A DNA stretch of 64,000 nt from Clostridia bacterium (lineage in GTDB: Bacteria > Bacillota > Clostridia > Oscillospirales > Acutalibacteraceae). Below the pieces are notes generated by a model. That model saw only the letters and a program-made list of their open reading frames with translations. It did not search any database and was not told where the DNA came from. The first letter of the stretch is position 1. Every line of letters begins with the position of its first letter. The stretch covers positions 120,130 to 184,129 of the forward strand of contig JAGBSO010000022.1 of the NCBI GenBank assembly GCA_017631795.1. Reading direction: 5' to 3'. Positions 36,265-45,385 of the stretch are shown piece by piece. The position numbers were made by a program, and so were the translations under genes.

Positions 36265-36900
36265 TCAGTTCTCCTTTATATAAACAATGTTGTCTTTAAC
36301 TTCCAATTTATCTTCACAGAAAAGTTTTACTGATTCGGGAAGAATCTTCCATTCAACTTCTTCCATGATTCTCTGCTGAAGTGTTTCGGGAGTGTCATCC
36401 TGTTTGACTTCAACCGTTCTCTGCATGATAATGGGACCTGCATCACATTCGGGAGTAACAAAATGCACAGTTGCACCTGAAACTTTGACACCCTTTGCAA
36501 GTGCAGCTTCGTGGACATGAAGCCCGTAGAATCCTTTACCGCAGAAAGACGGGATAAGTGCAGGATGGATATTGATTATAGCATTGGGATAAGCCTCATA
36601 AACCTGTTCATCAATAATTGTCAGGAAACCTGCAAGAACAACAAGGTCGATGTCTGCATTCTTAAGAGTTTCAACAAGTGCTTTTGAATAATCCGCAATG
36701 CTTTCATAATCCTTACGGCAAAGCACTGTTGAAGCGATATTATTGTTTGCTGCTCTTTCAAGCGCATAGACACCGGGTTTTGATGCCACAACAAGAGTTA
36801 TCTTACTCTCACCGAACATTCCCTGTTTTTCACAGTCGATAAGGCTCTGAAGATTTGTGCCGCCGCCTGAAACGAGAACGGCAATATTCTTCTTACTCAA
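36265..36900 (-). CDS. purN: Phosphoribosylglycinamide formyltransferase
   Basis: A 211-residue enzyme that formylates GAR with 10-formyl-THF. Signatures: [18 protein letters not shown] at the start (phosphate loop), [31 protein letters not shown] with the catalytic asparagine and histidine in [10 protein letters not shown], and [19 protein letters not shown] with the catalytic aspartate. The start is a TTG at 36900 inside the purM stop (ATTGAGTAAG), with GAAGGTG upstream; a GTG at 36909 is an alternative. The frame extends further upstream, but that part lies inside purM and is not PurN-like. Confidence 0.92.
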   Translation of the reverse strand: MSKKNIAVLVSGGGTNLQSLIDCEKQGMFGESKITLVVASKPGVYALERAANNNIASTVLCRKDYESIADYSKALVETLKNADIDLVVLAGFLTIIDEQVYEAYPNAIINIHPALIPSFCGKGFYGLHVHEAALAKGVKVSGATVHFVTPECDAGPIIMQRTVEVKQDDTPETLQQRIMEEVEWKILPESVKLFCEDKLEVKDNIVYIKEN

Positions 36901-37930
36901 TGATAACACCTTCTTCAGACTTGACAACTTCACCGATGATGTATGCGTCTTCACCGTTTGCTTTAAGAACTTCAATTGCCTTGTCTGCATCTTCCTTAGC
37001 AACGATAACGCTCATGCCGACACCCATGTTGTATGTATTGAACATATCTCTTTCGGGGATATTGCCTTCTTTTGCGATAAGATCGAAGATGGGAAGAATC
37101 TTGATATCTGCCTTCTTGATTTTTGCGCCGAGACCTGCGGGGATTGTTCTGGGAATATTCTCATAGAAACCGCCGCCAGTGATATGTGAAACACCCTTGA
37201 CTTTAACTTCTTCAAAGAGAGCAAGCATGGGCTTTACATAAATCTTTGTGGGAGTGAGAAGAGTTTCACCGACTGATTTGCCGCCGAGTTCTTCACGGGG
37301 AGTCTTGATGTCTGCATTTTCAACATCGAAAACTTTTCTTACAAGTGAGAAACCGTTTGAATGAACACCGCTTGAAGGAAGAGCAATGATAACGTCGCCT
37401 TCTGCGATTGACTTTGTATCAACGATCTTGTCTTTATCAACAACACCTACAGAGAAACCTGCAAGGTCATATTCGTCGATGGGATAGAAACCGGGCATTT
37501 CTGCTGTTTCACCGCCGATAAGAGAAGCACCTGACTGTACGCAACCCTCTGCAACACCTGCAACGATGTCTGCAATTCTTTCGGGAACATTCTTGCCGCA
37601 TGCGATATAGTCAAGGAAAAGAAGGGGTTTTGCACCGCAGCAGATAATATCGTTAACGCACATTGCAACGCAGTCGATACCGACTGTATCATGCTTGTCC
37701 ATGATAAATGCAAGTTTGAGTTTTGTACCGACACCGTCTGTACCGCCTACGAGAACAGGCTTTGTGATACCTGTGAGATCAAGACTGAACAGACCGCCGA
37801 AACCGCCGATATCGGAAACTTCGTTACCTGTCATTGTTCTTGCGATGTGCTGTTTCATAAGTTCAACAGCTTTGTAGCCGGCAGTAATATCAACGCCTGC
37901 TTCTTTGTAGCTTTCACTGAAACTTTTCAT
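36893..37930 (-). CDS. purM: Phosphoribosylformylglycinamidine cyclo-ligase
   Basis: A 345-residue AIR synthetase that closes FGAM to AIR with ATP. Signatures: [87 protein letters not shown] and [13 protein letters not shown]. Length is typical. An AGGAGGAACA ribosome site precedes the ATG. It overlaps purN by 8 bases and follows purE after about 100 bases. Confidence 0.97.
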   Translation of the reverse strand: MKSFSESYKEAGVDITAGYKAVELMKQHIARTMTGNEVSDIGGFGGLFSLDLTGITKPVLVGGTDGVGTKLKLAFIMDKHDTVGIDCVAMCVNDIICCGAKPLLFLDYIACGKNVPERIADIVAGVAEGCVQSGASLIGGETAEMPGFYPIDEYDLAGFSVGVVDKDKIVDTKSIAEGDVIIALPSSGVHSNGFSLVRKVFDVENADIKTPREELGGKSVGETLLTPTKIYVKPMLALFEEVKVKGVSHITGGGFYENIPRTIPAGLGAKIKKADIKILPIFDLIAKEGNIPERDMFNTYNMGVGMSVIVAKEDADKAIEVLKANGEDAYIIGEVVKSEEGVIIE

Positions 37931-38030
37931 TGTTTGTTCCTCCTGTATATTTGGAATTTTGAAATAAATTTACTATTTTTAAAAAGCGAAAACGGGGCGA
38001 AGATATTCCTCGTCCCAATTCAAGCTCAAT

Positions 38031-38528
38031 TTACTTGTTGTATTTTTCTTCGATTGCCTTGTTCTTTTCAAGAACTTTTGCACTGCCCTGCTTTCTTGCT
38101 TCTGCAAGTTTTGCTTCAAGTTCCTTGTCTTCAATAGCAAGCATCTGGATTGCAAGAAGAGCTGCGTTTGCAGCACCGTTTACCGCAACTGTTGCAACAG
38201 GCATACCTGTGGGCATCATAACAGTTGAAAGAAGAGCATCCATACCGTCAAGATATTTTGCCGCAACGGGAATACCGATTACGGGAAGAGTTGTGTTTGC
38301 TGCAACTGCACCTGCAAGATGAGCTGCCATACCTGCCGCTGCAATAATTGCACCGAAACCGTTTGCTCTTGCATTCTCTGAGAACTCTTTTGCTTCAAGA
38401 GGAGTTCTGTGAGCAGAGTAAACATGAACTTCAAACGGCACACCGTATTCTTCAAGAGTGTTGATTGCTTTTTCAACAACAGGCAGATCTGAATCACTGC
38501 CCATAATGACTGCTACTTTTTTCATCAT
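38031..38528 (-). CDS. purE: N5-carboxyaminoimidazole ribonucleotide mutase
   Basis: A 165-residue class I PurE. It has [28 protein letters not shown] and [19 protein letters not shown], the active-site loops of the family. The frame extends up to 38609, but those codons lie in the riboswitch. The ATG at 38528, preceded by AAAGGA, is the correct start. No purK is adjacent in this window, and I cannot tell from it whether the organism has one. It is the first gene of the purE-M-N-O-AICARFT-D-L operon. Confidence 0.96.
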   Translation of the reverse strand: MMKKVAVIMGSDSDLPVVEKAINTLEEYGVPFEVHVYSAHRTPLEAKEFSENARANGFGAIIAAAGMAAHLAGAVAANTTLPVIGIPVAAKYLDGMDALLSTVMMPTGMPVATVAVNGAANAALLAIQMLAIEDKELEAKLAEARKQGSAKVLEKNKAIEEKYNK

Positions 38529-38554
38529 TACAAATCCTTTCATGTCAAATATAA

Positions 38555-38585
38555 CAAAAAAGACAGTCCTGTCCTGAGGACTGCC
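38555..38585 (-). terminator. Expression-platform terminator of the ZTP riboswitch
   Basis: On the minus strand GGCAGTCCT pairs with AGGACTGTC (38585-38577 with 38570-38562), followed by six T. The 5' arm shares GGC with the last conserved aptamer segment, so ligand binding would compete with the terminator. Confidence 0.88.
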
Positions 38586-38694
38586 CAGACGGTCGGCATT
38601 TACTGACAATCTGAGACATTCTGTATTCTCAGTCCTGACAGTATAAATTTTCTGTTCCCTGCGGTCAATTCCGCTTATCCGTCAGTCACAGAAA
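38582..38694 (-). ncRNA. ZTP riboswitch (pfl motif)
   Basis: On the minus strand, P1 (TTTCTGT with ACAGAAA; 38694-38688 with 38655-38649) encloses the conserved GACTGACGGA, a short GCGG/CCGC stem and the AGGGAACAG segment. After a variable linker comes the second conserved element GCCGACCGTCTGGGC (38597-38583). These are the hallmarks of the pfl/ZTP class, which senses ZTP/ZMP, signals of low folate and stalled AICAR formylation. Its place before a purine operon including AICAR formyltransferase fits. ZMP binding should prevent the adjoining terminator and switch the operon on. Confidence 0.93.
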
Positions 38695-38704
38695 CCTTGA
38701 ATTG

Positions 38705-38734
38705 ATTATATCATTATTTGTTCACAAAAGTCAA
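38705..38734 (-). promoter_or_regulatory. Promoter of the purine operon
   Basis: On the minus strand TTGACT (38734-38729) and TATAAT (38710-38705), 18 bases apart. Transcription would start a few bases before the riboswitch P1 stem. Confidence 0.7.
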
Positions 38735-38896
38735 TAATAAAATAATTTATATAATAAAATATTATAGTGATAAATACACAATTATTAGTTACTATCAACA
38801 AGATTCACATTTTCAATGTTTCTGTTATATTTTAACACTTTCCTGTCAATAATAAAACAATACAACTGCCAATATTCCGGTAAATAATTAAAAATG
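38735..38896. other. AT-rich intergenic spacer, nothing recognised
   Basis: The central part of the 426-base divergent gap between purE and the GH2 gene is nearly pure A and T. It shows no frame with a ribosome site and no stable GC hairpin. Confidence 0.5.
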
Positions 38897-38925
38897 TTGC
38901 AAAATAATTTTTTTTGAAGTATAAT
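38897..38925 (+). promoter_or_regulatory. Promoter of the GH2 gene
   Basis: TTGCAA (38897-38902) and TATAAT (38920-38925), 17 bases apart, then CGGAGGT before the ATG at 38955. Confidence 0.7.
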
Positions 38926-38954
38926 ATAAAAAAATATATTTTTCGGAGGTTACA

Positions 38955-41228
38955 ATGAGAAATATCAGAATAATCAACAACGACTGGCTTTTTTCAAAAA
39001 ATGCAAAATCCGCACCTTCTGCAATCCCTGCAGACTGGACTGCGCTTAATCTTCCTTACACATGGAACGGTAAAGACGGTCAGGACGGCGGAAATGACTA
39101 TTACAGAGGAACTTGTTTCTTTGCAAAAGCAATCAAAGCAGAAGACCTTCCCGAAGGTGCAGTCCGTTATCTTCAGTTTGACGGCGTAAACTCCTCCTGC
39201 GAAGTTTTCTGGAACGGCAAAAGCATTGCAAAACATGACGGCGGATATTCAACATTCAGAGTTCAGATAAAAGACATTAAAGACGAAAATCTTCTGTGCG
39301 TTGCAGTTGATAACTCACCCAACGACAGAGTTTACCCCCAGAATGCGGACTTCACATTCTACGGCGGTATCTATCGTGATGTCAGCGTTATAGGTGTTCC
39401 CGAAAATCATTTTGACCTTGATTATTACGGTGCCCCCGGAATTATGGTCACTCCCGAAATCAAAGGCAATGATGCAGAAGTAGAAATCAAAACTTTCATC
39501 AGAGACGATGACAACTGCAAAGTAAAATATGAAATCTTTGCTGACGGTGAAGTTATTTTATCATGCGAAAAAGACGGCGATGACGAAGCTGAATTCACAA
39601 TCAAGAATGTTCATCTCTGGGACGGTCTTAAAGACCCTTATCTTTACACAGCAAAGGCTACTCTTATTGAAAACGGTGAAGCAATCGACGAAGTTTCAAC
39701 AAGATTCGGCTGCCGTTCATTCAGCATTAACCCCGAAAAAGGCTTCTTCCTCAACGGAAGAGAATACCCTCTCCGCGGTGTTTCAAGACATCAGGACAGA
39801 CCTGATATCGGTAATGCGCTTCTTCCCGAACATCACAAAGAAGACATTGATCTGATTCTCGAAATGGGTGCAAACACAATCCGTCTTGCACACTATCAGC
39901 ACTCACAGGTTTTCTATGACCTTTGCGACGAAGCAGGTCTTGTTATCTGGGCAGAAATCCCCTATATTTCAAGACATATGTCAACAGGTTTCGACAACAC
40001 AATCAGCCAGATGAAAGAACTTGTTTCACAGAATTACAACCATCCGTCAATCGTTGTATGGGGTCTTTCAAACGAAATCACAATTGCAGGTGCAGCCGAC
40101 CCTGACCTTATCAGAAATCACAAAAAACTCAACGAACTCTGCCACAAGATGGACAAAACAAGACTTACAACTCTTGCTTCCGTTACAATGTGTTCAATCG
40201 ACTCAGAATATGTCCACATCAGCGATGTTCTTTCATACAACCACTACTTCGGCTGGTACGGCGGTTCAACAGACATGAACGGTCCCTGGTTTGATGATTT
40301 CCACAAGAAATATCCCAATAAGCCCATCGGTCTGAGTGAATACGGCTGTGAAGCTCTCAACTGGCACACATCCAATCCCGTTCAGGGTGACTATACTGAA
40401 GAATATCAGTCATATTACCACGAAGAACTTATCAAGCAGATTGCTGAAAGACCTTATCTCTGGGCTACTCATGTATGGAACATGTTTGACTTTGCTGCTG
40501 ATGCACGTGCTGAAGGCGGAGAAAACGGCATGAATCATAAAGGTCTTGTCACATTCGACAGAAAGTACAAGAAAGACTCATTCTATGCTTACAAGGCATG
40601 GCTCTCAGACGCTCCTGTTCTTCATCTCTGTTCAAAGAGATATATCGACAGAACAGAAGATGTCACAAAAGTCACAGTTTACTCAAACCTTGACGAAATT
40701 GAACTTTTCGCAAACGGTGTGAGCGTAGGAAAACAGAAAAAGGGCAAATATCCTTTCTTCTATTTCGATGTCAAGAACGAAGGCGAAACAACTCTTACAG
40801 TAAAAGCAGGTGACCTTGAAGACACTGCAACAATCCGTAAGGTTGATACTCCCAACGAAGCATATATAATGAAAGAAGAAGGTCAGGTCATCAACTGGTT
40901 TGAAATCAACATGCCCAACGGTTATCTTTCAATCAACGATACAATCGGCGATATCATGGCAACATTCAGAGGCAAGATTGTAATGCTGAAGTTTGTTCTT
41001 ATGCTCAAAAATCTTATGGGCGGCGGCAAAAAAGATGACGGCGAAGAGAACAAAGGCGGCATGATGGCAGGTTTCAAAGTTACTCCCGCAATGCTTAAAA
41101 ACATTTACGGAATGGCAAAGGGATTCACAATCAAGCGTGCACTGTCAATGATCGGAAACGGTTTCACAAAGGAACAGATTCTCGAACTCAACGCAATGCT
41201 CAACAAAGTTAAAAAGCCTAAGAAATAA
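38955..41228 (+). CDS. Glycoside hydrolase family 2 (beta-galactosidase/glucuronidase type)
   Basis: A 757-residue GH2 enzyme. The sugar-binding jelly roll has LPYTWNGKDG and GVNSSCEVFWNGKSIAKHDGGYS (start to end, residues 75-98), followed by the Ig-like domain and the barrel with RGVSRHQDRPDIGN. The acid/base is E374 (WGLSNEI) and the nucleophile E462 (LSEYGCEAL). It lacks a signal peptide. After residue 660 comes an unusual tail: a hydrophobic or methionine-rich segment (GKIVMLKFVLMLKNLMGGG), an acidic KKDDGEENKGG linker and a basic amphipathic helix ending KVKKPKK. The exact sugar specificity is not deducible; galactoside or glucuronide are both possible. Confidence 0.92.
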   Translation: MRNIRIINNDWLFSKNAKSAPSAIPADWTALNLPYTWNGKDGQDGGNDYYRGTCFFAKAIKAEDLPEGAVRYLQFDGVNSSCEVFWNGKSIAKHDGGYSTFRVQIKDIKDENLLCVAVDNSPNDRVYPQNADFTFYGGIYRDVSVIGVPENHFDLDYYGAPGIMVTPEIKGNDAEVEIKTFIRDDDNCKVKYEIFADGEVILSCEKDGDDEAEFTIKNVHLWDGLKDPYLYTAKATLIENGEAIDEVSTRFGCRSFSINPEKGFFLNGREYPLRGVSRHQDRPDIGNALLPEHHKEDIDLILEMGANTIRLAHYQHSQVFYDLCDEAGLVIWAEIPYISRHMSTGFDNTISQMKELVSQNYNHPSIVVWGLSNEITIAGAADPDLIRNHKKLNELCHKMDKTRLTTLASVTMCSIDSEYVHISDVLSYNHYFGWYGGSTDMNGPWFDDFHKKYPNKPIGLSEYGCEALNWHTSNPVQGDYTEEYQSYYHEELIKQIAERPYLWATHVWNMFDFAADARAEGGENGMNHKGLVTFDRKYKKDSFYAYKAWLSDAPVLHLCSKRYIDRTEDVTKVTVYSNLDEIELFANGVSVGKQKKGKYPFFYFDVKNEGETTLTVKAGDLEDTATIRKVDTPNEAYIMKEEGQVINWFEINMPNGYLSINDTIGDIMATFRGKIVMLKFVLMLKNLMGGGKKDDGEENKGGMMAGFKVTPAMLKNIYGMAKGFTIKRALSMIGNGFTKEQILELNAMLNKVKKPKK

Positions 41229-41230
41229 TC

Positions 41231-41265
41231 AAAAAAAGGGGTCTGTTATTCACAGACCCTTTCTT
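41231..41265 (+). terminator. Terminator after the GH2 gene
   Basis: Stem GGGTCTGT/ACAGACCC (41239-41246 with 41252-41259), flanked by seven A and TTTCTT. Confidence 0.88.
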
Positions 41266-41289
41266 CATAAAAACTTTAAAATTTTTTTC

Positions 41290-41318
41290 TTTACATCTCT
41301 TTTCTTTTGCTATATAAT
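41290..41318 (+). promoter_or_regulatory. Promoter of the ketopantoate reductase family gene
   Basis: TTTACA (41290-41295) and TATAAT (41313-41318), 17 bases apart. Confidence 0.7.
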
Positions 41319-41353
41319 GGGATTATTAAAAATATTCGGTGTGGTGAATAATT

Positions 41354-42379
41354 ATGAAAACAATTCTCATAGGCGCAGGTGCAATCGGCGGAACAGTTGC
41401 TGTTCTCACAAAGGAAGCAGGCTATGATGTAAGCCTTCTCTGCCATAGTCAGAGCACAAAAAATGAAATCGAAAACAACGGTCTTGCTCTTCACGGTGCA
41501 AAAGGTGATCACAATGAAAAATTCAAGTGTTACTGCAGCGCAGAAGAAATGGGCGAAGAAAAGTTTGACATATGCATAATTGCAACAAAATATGCTGCAA
41601 TGGCTGAATCAGCAAAGCTTATTCTTCCTTTCCTTAAAGAAGACAGTCTTGTTGTCGGCATGCAGAACGGTATCTGCACAGCTGAACTTGCTGAAATTGT
41701 CGGCAAAAAAAGAGCTGTCGGCTGTATGCTCGGATTCGGTGCAACAAGAAACAGTGCTGCTGATGTTACAATGACCAGTCTCGGCGAAATGTACATAGGT
41801 ATGCCCGAAGGTTATCATCCCGCAAATCTCGATGCACTCAAAACAATGCTTGATGCTGTTCTTCCCACAACAATTTCCGACGATATCACACGTCAGCAGT
41901 ATTCAAAGCTTATCATCAATTCATGCATCAATGCAACTGCAGGTATAACAGGTAAAACTCTCGGCGTTATCATTGACGATTCAAGAGCAGGCAAGCTTTT
42001 CCTTGCTATCACAAGAGAAGGTATGCGTGTTGCAAAGGCTATGGGCATAAATGTTCCCAAATACGGCAAGCTCCTTGAATACAGACTTCTCATGCTCATG
42101 GACAATGCTCCTTACAACGCAATCTGCCGTCTGATTGTAAAGCTTGTTGCAAAGATCAAATATGCAGATGTAAAGCCCTCAACTCTTCAGTCTCTTGAAA
42201 GAGGTGAGCTTACAGAAATCGACATTTTCAACGGCTACATCGCAGCAAAAGGTAAAGAATACGGTGTTGAAACTCCCGTCAACACAAAGCTTACCGCAAT
42301 GATTCACGAAATCGAAAGAAAAGAAAGACCCATCACTCCCGATAATCTTGATGAGTTCAAGGGTATACTTTTCAAATAA
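41354..42379 (+). CDS. Ketopantoate reductase (PanE/ApbA) family protein
   Basis: A 341-residue NAD(P)H-dependent 2-keto acid reductase. The dinucleotide loop is MKTILIGAGAIGGTVAVL. IIATKYAAM and MQNGICTAELAEIVG are the expected cofactor-domain segments, and QYSKLIINSCINA holds the conserved lysine and asparagine of the active site. It is slightly longer than E. coli PanE (303), with an insertion near residues 235-265. Pantothenate genes are not adjacent, so another 2-keto acid substrate is possible. ilvD, which makes the valine/pantoate precursor, converges on it and gives mild support for a pantoate role. Confidence 0.85.
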   Translation: MKTILIGAGAIGGTVAVLTKEAGYDVSLLCHSQSTKNEIENNGLALHGAKGDHNEKFKCYCSAEEMGEEKFDICIIATKYAAMAESAKLILPFLKEDSLVVGMQNGICTAELAEIVGKKRAVGCMLGFGATRNSAADVTMTSLGEMYIGMPEGYHPANLDALKTMLDAVLPTTISDDITRQQYSKLIINSCINATAGITGKTLGVIIDDSRAGKLFLAITREGMRVAKAMGINVPKYGKLLEYRLLMLMDNAPYNAICRLIVKLVAKIKYADVKPSTLQSLERGELTEIDIFNGYIAAKGKEYGVETPVNTKLTAMIHEIERKERPITPDNLDEFKGILFK

Positions 42380-42394
42380 TCAGATAAAAAATTA

Positions 42395-42430
42395 TCCGTG
42401 TCTTGCTGATTGCAAAACACGGAATTTTTT
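42395..42430 (+). terminator. Terminator between convergent panE-like and ilvD genes
   Basis: Stem TCCGTGT/ACACGGA (42395-42401 with 42417-42423) with an inner TTG/CAA extension, then a T-run. Confidence 0.85.
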
Positions 42431-42435
42431 TATTT

Positions 42436-44130
42436 TTATTCAAGTACGGCACCGTCAGAAACAGGTCCGACAAGCTTTGCATATCTTGCAAGCCAGCCTG
42501 TTTTTACGGGACATTCATAAGGTTCAAGATTCTTTCTTCTTTCTTCAAGCACTTCGTCACTGACTTCGAGATTGAGTGTTCTCTTGCTTGTTGAATATGA
42601 AATAATATCACCGTTTTCAACAAGTGCAATATTTCCGCCCAGAGCTGCTTCGGGTGAAACATGGCCGATAACACCGCCTCTTGAAAGACCTGAGAATCTG
42701 CCGTCTGTGACAAGAGCAATATCCTTATCCATCCCCATACCGCACATGAGCGCTGTCAGCATAAGCATTTCCTGCATTCCGGGACCTCCCTTGGGACCTT
42801 CGTAACGAAGAACAATAACATCACCGGGCACGATATCACCGAAAATCAGACCGTTAAGAGCTTCCTGATGACTGTTGAAAACCTTTGCGGGACCTGAATG
42901 TTCAAGCATATTCGGGTCAACACCTGCAGTTTTTATAACAGCACCCTTGGGGGCAAGATTACCGTAAAGAATTGCAAGACCGCCTTCAGGTGAATAAGGC
43001 TCTTCAAAAGTTCTGATTACAGTGGGATCAAGAATTTCAGCATTCGCAACATTTTCTGCAATTGTCTTGCCTGTAATTGTTTCCTGTTCGCCCCATAAAT
43101 AGCCTTTTTCAATACCCTGTTTTATAACAGCGGATACACCGCCTGCATTTTCAAGGTCAACCATAAGATGTTCGCCTGAGGGAGAAAGTTTTACGATGTG
43201 AGGCACTTCCCTGCCGATTCTGTCAAAATCATCAAGAGTGATCTTTATGCCTGCTTCGTGTGCAAGAGCAGGAAGATGAAGCGCTGTGTTTGTTGAACAG
43301 CCGAGCATCATATCGAGTTTTATCGCATTATAGAATGATTCCTGAGTAATGAATTCAGACGGCTTGATATCATATTTTGCAAGTTCAACGGCTCTCATAC
43401 CTGAACGCTTTGCCATGTGATATCTTTTTGCATAAACTGCAGGAACAGTACCTGTTCCGGGCAATGAAAGACCGAGAATTTCTGTCATACAAGCCATTGA
43501 ATTTGCAGTGAACATACCCTGGCATGAACCGCATGTGGGACATACTTCATTTTCATACTGACAGTAGACTTCACTGTCAAGATTACCCGCAATAACCTGT
43601 CCTGCACTTTCGGCAATAGTCTGAACATCAACACGAGAACCTTTATAATTACCGGGAAGCATAGGACCTGCAGTTACAACAATAAACGGAATATCAAGTC
43701 TCAACGCACCCATAACCATGCCGGGAATTATTTTATCACATGCACAAACAAGTACAAGAGCATCGCAGATATGTGCCTTTGTCATTGTTTCAACGCTGTC
43801 TGCAATCAGTTCACGGCTGGGAAGAGAATATTTCATTCCTTCTGTACCCATAATCATACCGTCACAGACACCGATTGTGCCGAATTCAACAGGTGTTCCG
43901 CCACCCATCAGAATACCGTCTTTAACTGCCTGACCGATTTTATCAAGATTTGAATGTCCGGGGAAAAAGTTGGAATAAGAATTGCAAATTCCTATAAAAG
44001 GTCTGTATATTTCTTCATCAGTGAGTCCTGCACCTTTCATAAGTGAACGGGCACTGACTTTTGTTTCGTCTGACTTCAGTTCGTAACTTCTGAACTCGTC
44101 TTCATCAAGAGGTCTTCTTTTCTTTATCAA
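42436..44130 (-). CDS. ilvD: Dihydroxy-acid dehydratase
   Basis: A 564-residue Fe-S dehydratase of valine, isoleucine and pantothenate synthesis. Signatures: PFIGICNSYSNFFPGH with C49, TIGVCDGMIMG, LVCACDKIIPGM, the cluster region CPTCGSCQGMFTANSM, LGCSTNTALHLPA and the C-terminal TDGRFSGLSRGGVIGHVSPE (20 residues, phosphate/metal loop). The IlvD/Edd family also contains sugar-acid dehydratases; the sugar-acid branch cannot be fully excluded, and no other ilv gene lies nearby. It has its own promoter. Confidence 0.88.
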   Translation of the reverse strand: MIKKRRPLDEDEFRSYELKSDETKVSARSLMKGAGLTDEEIYRPFIGICNSYSNFFPGHSNLDKIGQAVKDGILMGGGTPVEFGTIGVCDGMIMGTEGMKYSLPSRELIADSVETMTKAHICDALVLVCACDKIIPGMVMGALRLDIPFIVVTAGPMLPGNYKGSRVDVQTIAESAGQVIAGNLDSEVYCQYENEVCPTCGSCQGMFTANSMACMTEILGLSLPGTGTVPAVYAKRYHMAKRSGMRAVELAKYDIKPSEFITQESFYNAIKLDMMLGCSTNTALHLPALAHEAGIKITLDDFDRIGREVPHIVKLSPSGEHLMVDLENAGGVSAVIKQGIEKGYLWGEQETITGKTIAENVANAEILDPTVIRTFEEPYSPEGGLAILYGNLAPKGAVIKTAGVDPNMLEHSGPAKVFNSHQEALNGLIFGDIVPGDVIVLRYEGPKGGPGMQEMLMLTALMCGMGMDKDIALVTDGRFSGLSRGGVIGHVSPEAALGGNIALVENGDIISYSTSKRTLNLEVSDEVLEERRKNLEPYECPVKTGWLARYAKLVGPVSDGAVLE

Positions 44131-44164
44131 AATTTTTCATCCTTTCAAACAAGTATATATGTTA

Positions 44165-44193
44165 AATATATCTTATATAAAATAACAAAGCAA
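44165..44193 (-). promoter_or_regulatory. Promoter of ilvD
   Basis: On the minus strand TTGCTT (44193-44188) and TATATT (44170-44165), 17 bases apart. Confidence 0.55.
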
Positions 44194-44250
44194 CATTTTT
44201 TTGTTACATTCACACAATTTTAAACACATATTCACACTTATGTAACATTC

Positions 44251-44279
44251 TTGCATAAAATATGTATTAAAATTAGAAT
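44251..44279 (+). promoter_or_regulatory. Promoter of the 108-residue protein gene
   Basis: TTGCAT (44251-44256) and TAGAAT (44274-44279), 17 bases apart. It covers the upstream part of the open frame, which supports the start at 44314. Confidence 0.6.
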
Positions 44280-44313
44280 TGTCATTATAAAAATTTTAAA
44301 AGAGGTTATAATC

Positions 44314-44640
44314 ATGATCGGTTTAGGTAAATGGCAAGGCTCAGTAAACATTCAGATTCTGAAATTCAGCGGTGATGTTTTCATCACAATCAGCGATAAC
44401 AACGGTGAATATAACGTTGACATTCAGCTTCCCAAACAGCTTGAAAAAGTAAAGCTCCGTTTTGAATCAATTGAAGAAGTAGGTGACAATGCACTTAAAG
44501 GCAAAGGCAAACTTCTTACTCCCGCAGGCAGAGAGCTTGCTTTTGAAGCAGGTGTTGATTTTGACGGTGACGAAATGGGCGGTTATCTTAAAATCGCTAT
44601 TGCAAACATCAAAATCAAAAACGGCCACAGAATTGATTGA
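44314..44640 (+). CDS. Small cytoplasmic protein, unknown function
   Basis: A 108-residue protein that I do not recognise. It is beta-strand-rich with alternating polar and hydrophobic residues (GSVNIQILKFSGDVFITISDN), contains no cysteine, no signal peptide and no known motif, and ends KIAIANIKIKNGHRID, which resembles a lipocalin- or SRPBCC-like small barrel. GAGG precedes the ATG. It is a separate transcription unit with a promoter and a strong terminator, and its codons are of the well-expressed type seen in its neighbours, so it is probably a real, abundant protein. Confidence 0.72.
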   Translation: MIGLGKWQGSVNIQILKFSGDVFITISDNNGEYNVDIQLPKQLEKVKLRFESIEEVGDNALKGKGKLLTPAGRELAFEAGVDFDGDEMGGYLKIAIANIKIKNGHRID

Positions 44641-44655
44641 TTGCATATAAGACAG

Positions 44656-44686
44656 AAAGACTTCGCAAACCGAAGTCTTTTTTATT
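44656..44686 (+). terminator. Terminator after the 108-residue protein gene
   Basis: Perfect 10-bp stem AAAGACTTCG/CGAAGTCTTT (44656-44665 with 44671-44680), five-base loop, then T-rich. Confidence 0.9.
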
Positions 44687-44816
44687 TCTGTTGTTACTGC
44701 TGTTGATCCCGGAAAACATATAGTTCCAACACAATCGAATATAAACATTCTGTTAACGTTTAATATTGCGAATTTGGAATTCTTTATAAGCAATTCACAT
44801 AATTTTATTAAAAGTA

Positions 44817-44845
44817 TTGACATTATTGTTAAAATATGCTATATT
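44817..44845 (+). promoter_or_regulatory. Strong promoter of the exported Ig-like protein gene
   Basis: Perfect TTGACA (44817-44822) and TATATT (44840-44845), 17 bases apart; AGGAGGG ribosome site before the ATG. Confidence 0.82.
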
Positions 44846-44907
44846 GAAATTGCAAATATTAACAACCTATTAATATTTGCAAAATAACATTTTAAGGAGG
44901 GACGATT

Positions 44908-45321
44908 ATGTCCGCAATTATTTCAAAACTTTTAATTTTCATCACTGTTCTGATCTCATTCCTCATTCCCGGCAATGTTAACGGCGCTGTTGTTACTGTC
45001 GACAAAGAAGTAAAAACAACAGACTCAATAATTGAATACTCAATTACAAACGAGACCGGTCTTGTAATGGCAGACGACACTTGGGTTGAAACTCTTGAAA
45101 TCAAAGTCGGCGACACCTGGATTGCTGTTCCCGAAGTTGACGAAGCAACCGAAGATGTATTCTATGTAAACCCCGGCGATGCAGTTAATGACAGCTATAA
45201 CGCAGGCATACTTGCCCCCGGTACATACAGAATCACAATCGGATACAATGTAGTTACAGACTTTGACGGAACCTGCACAATCGGTTACAGCAGTGCAGAA
45301 TTCAGCGTAGGATTACTTTAA
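44908..45321 (+). CDS. Small exported protein with one bacterial Ig-like domain
   Basis: A 137-residue protein. Residues 1-26 are a signal peptide (KLLIFITVLISFLIPGNVNGA). Residues 30-137 form a single beta-sandwich: KTTDSIIEYSITNETG, a WVETLEIKVGDTWIAVP hairpin, and APGTYRITIGYNV. This matches the small Ig-like domain family found in Firmicute envelope proteins (I recall it as Big_14). No sorting signal or enzyme motif is present. It has its own promoter and terminator, so it may be a secreted or wall-associated accessory protein. Function is unknown. Confidence 0.75.
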   Translation: MSAIISKLLIFITVLISFLIPGNVNGAVVTVDKEVKTTDSIIEYSITNETGLVMADDTWVETLEIKVGDTWIAVPEVDEATEDVFYVNPGDAVNDSYNAGILAPGTYRITIGYNVVTDFDGTCTIGYSSAEFSVGLL

Positions 45322-45336
45322 AAACAATAAAAAATG

Positions 45337-45362
45337 CTCCCGGGAAACCGGGAGTTTTTTTT
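45337..45362 (+). terminator. Terminator after the Ig-like protein gene
   Basis: Stem CTCCCGG/CCGGGAG (45337-45343 with 45348-45354) with a GAAA tetraloop, then eight T. Confidence 0.93.
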
Positions 45363-45385
45363 GCAATAATCACAGTAAAGTATTT

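Noticed and set aside
36901..37002. N-terminal extension of purN into purM
   Set aside because: The extra residues do not resemble PurN, and TTG or GTG starts with a ribosome site occur at the purM stop.
38529..38609. N-terminal extension of purE
   Set aside because: This stretch is the terminator and end of the ZTP riboswitch. The ATG at 38528 has the ribosome site.
38715..38734. GTGAACAAATA near the purine promoter as a PurR box
   Set aside because: Only one weak half-site is present. The riboswitch explains the control, and I have no evidence for PurR here.
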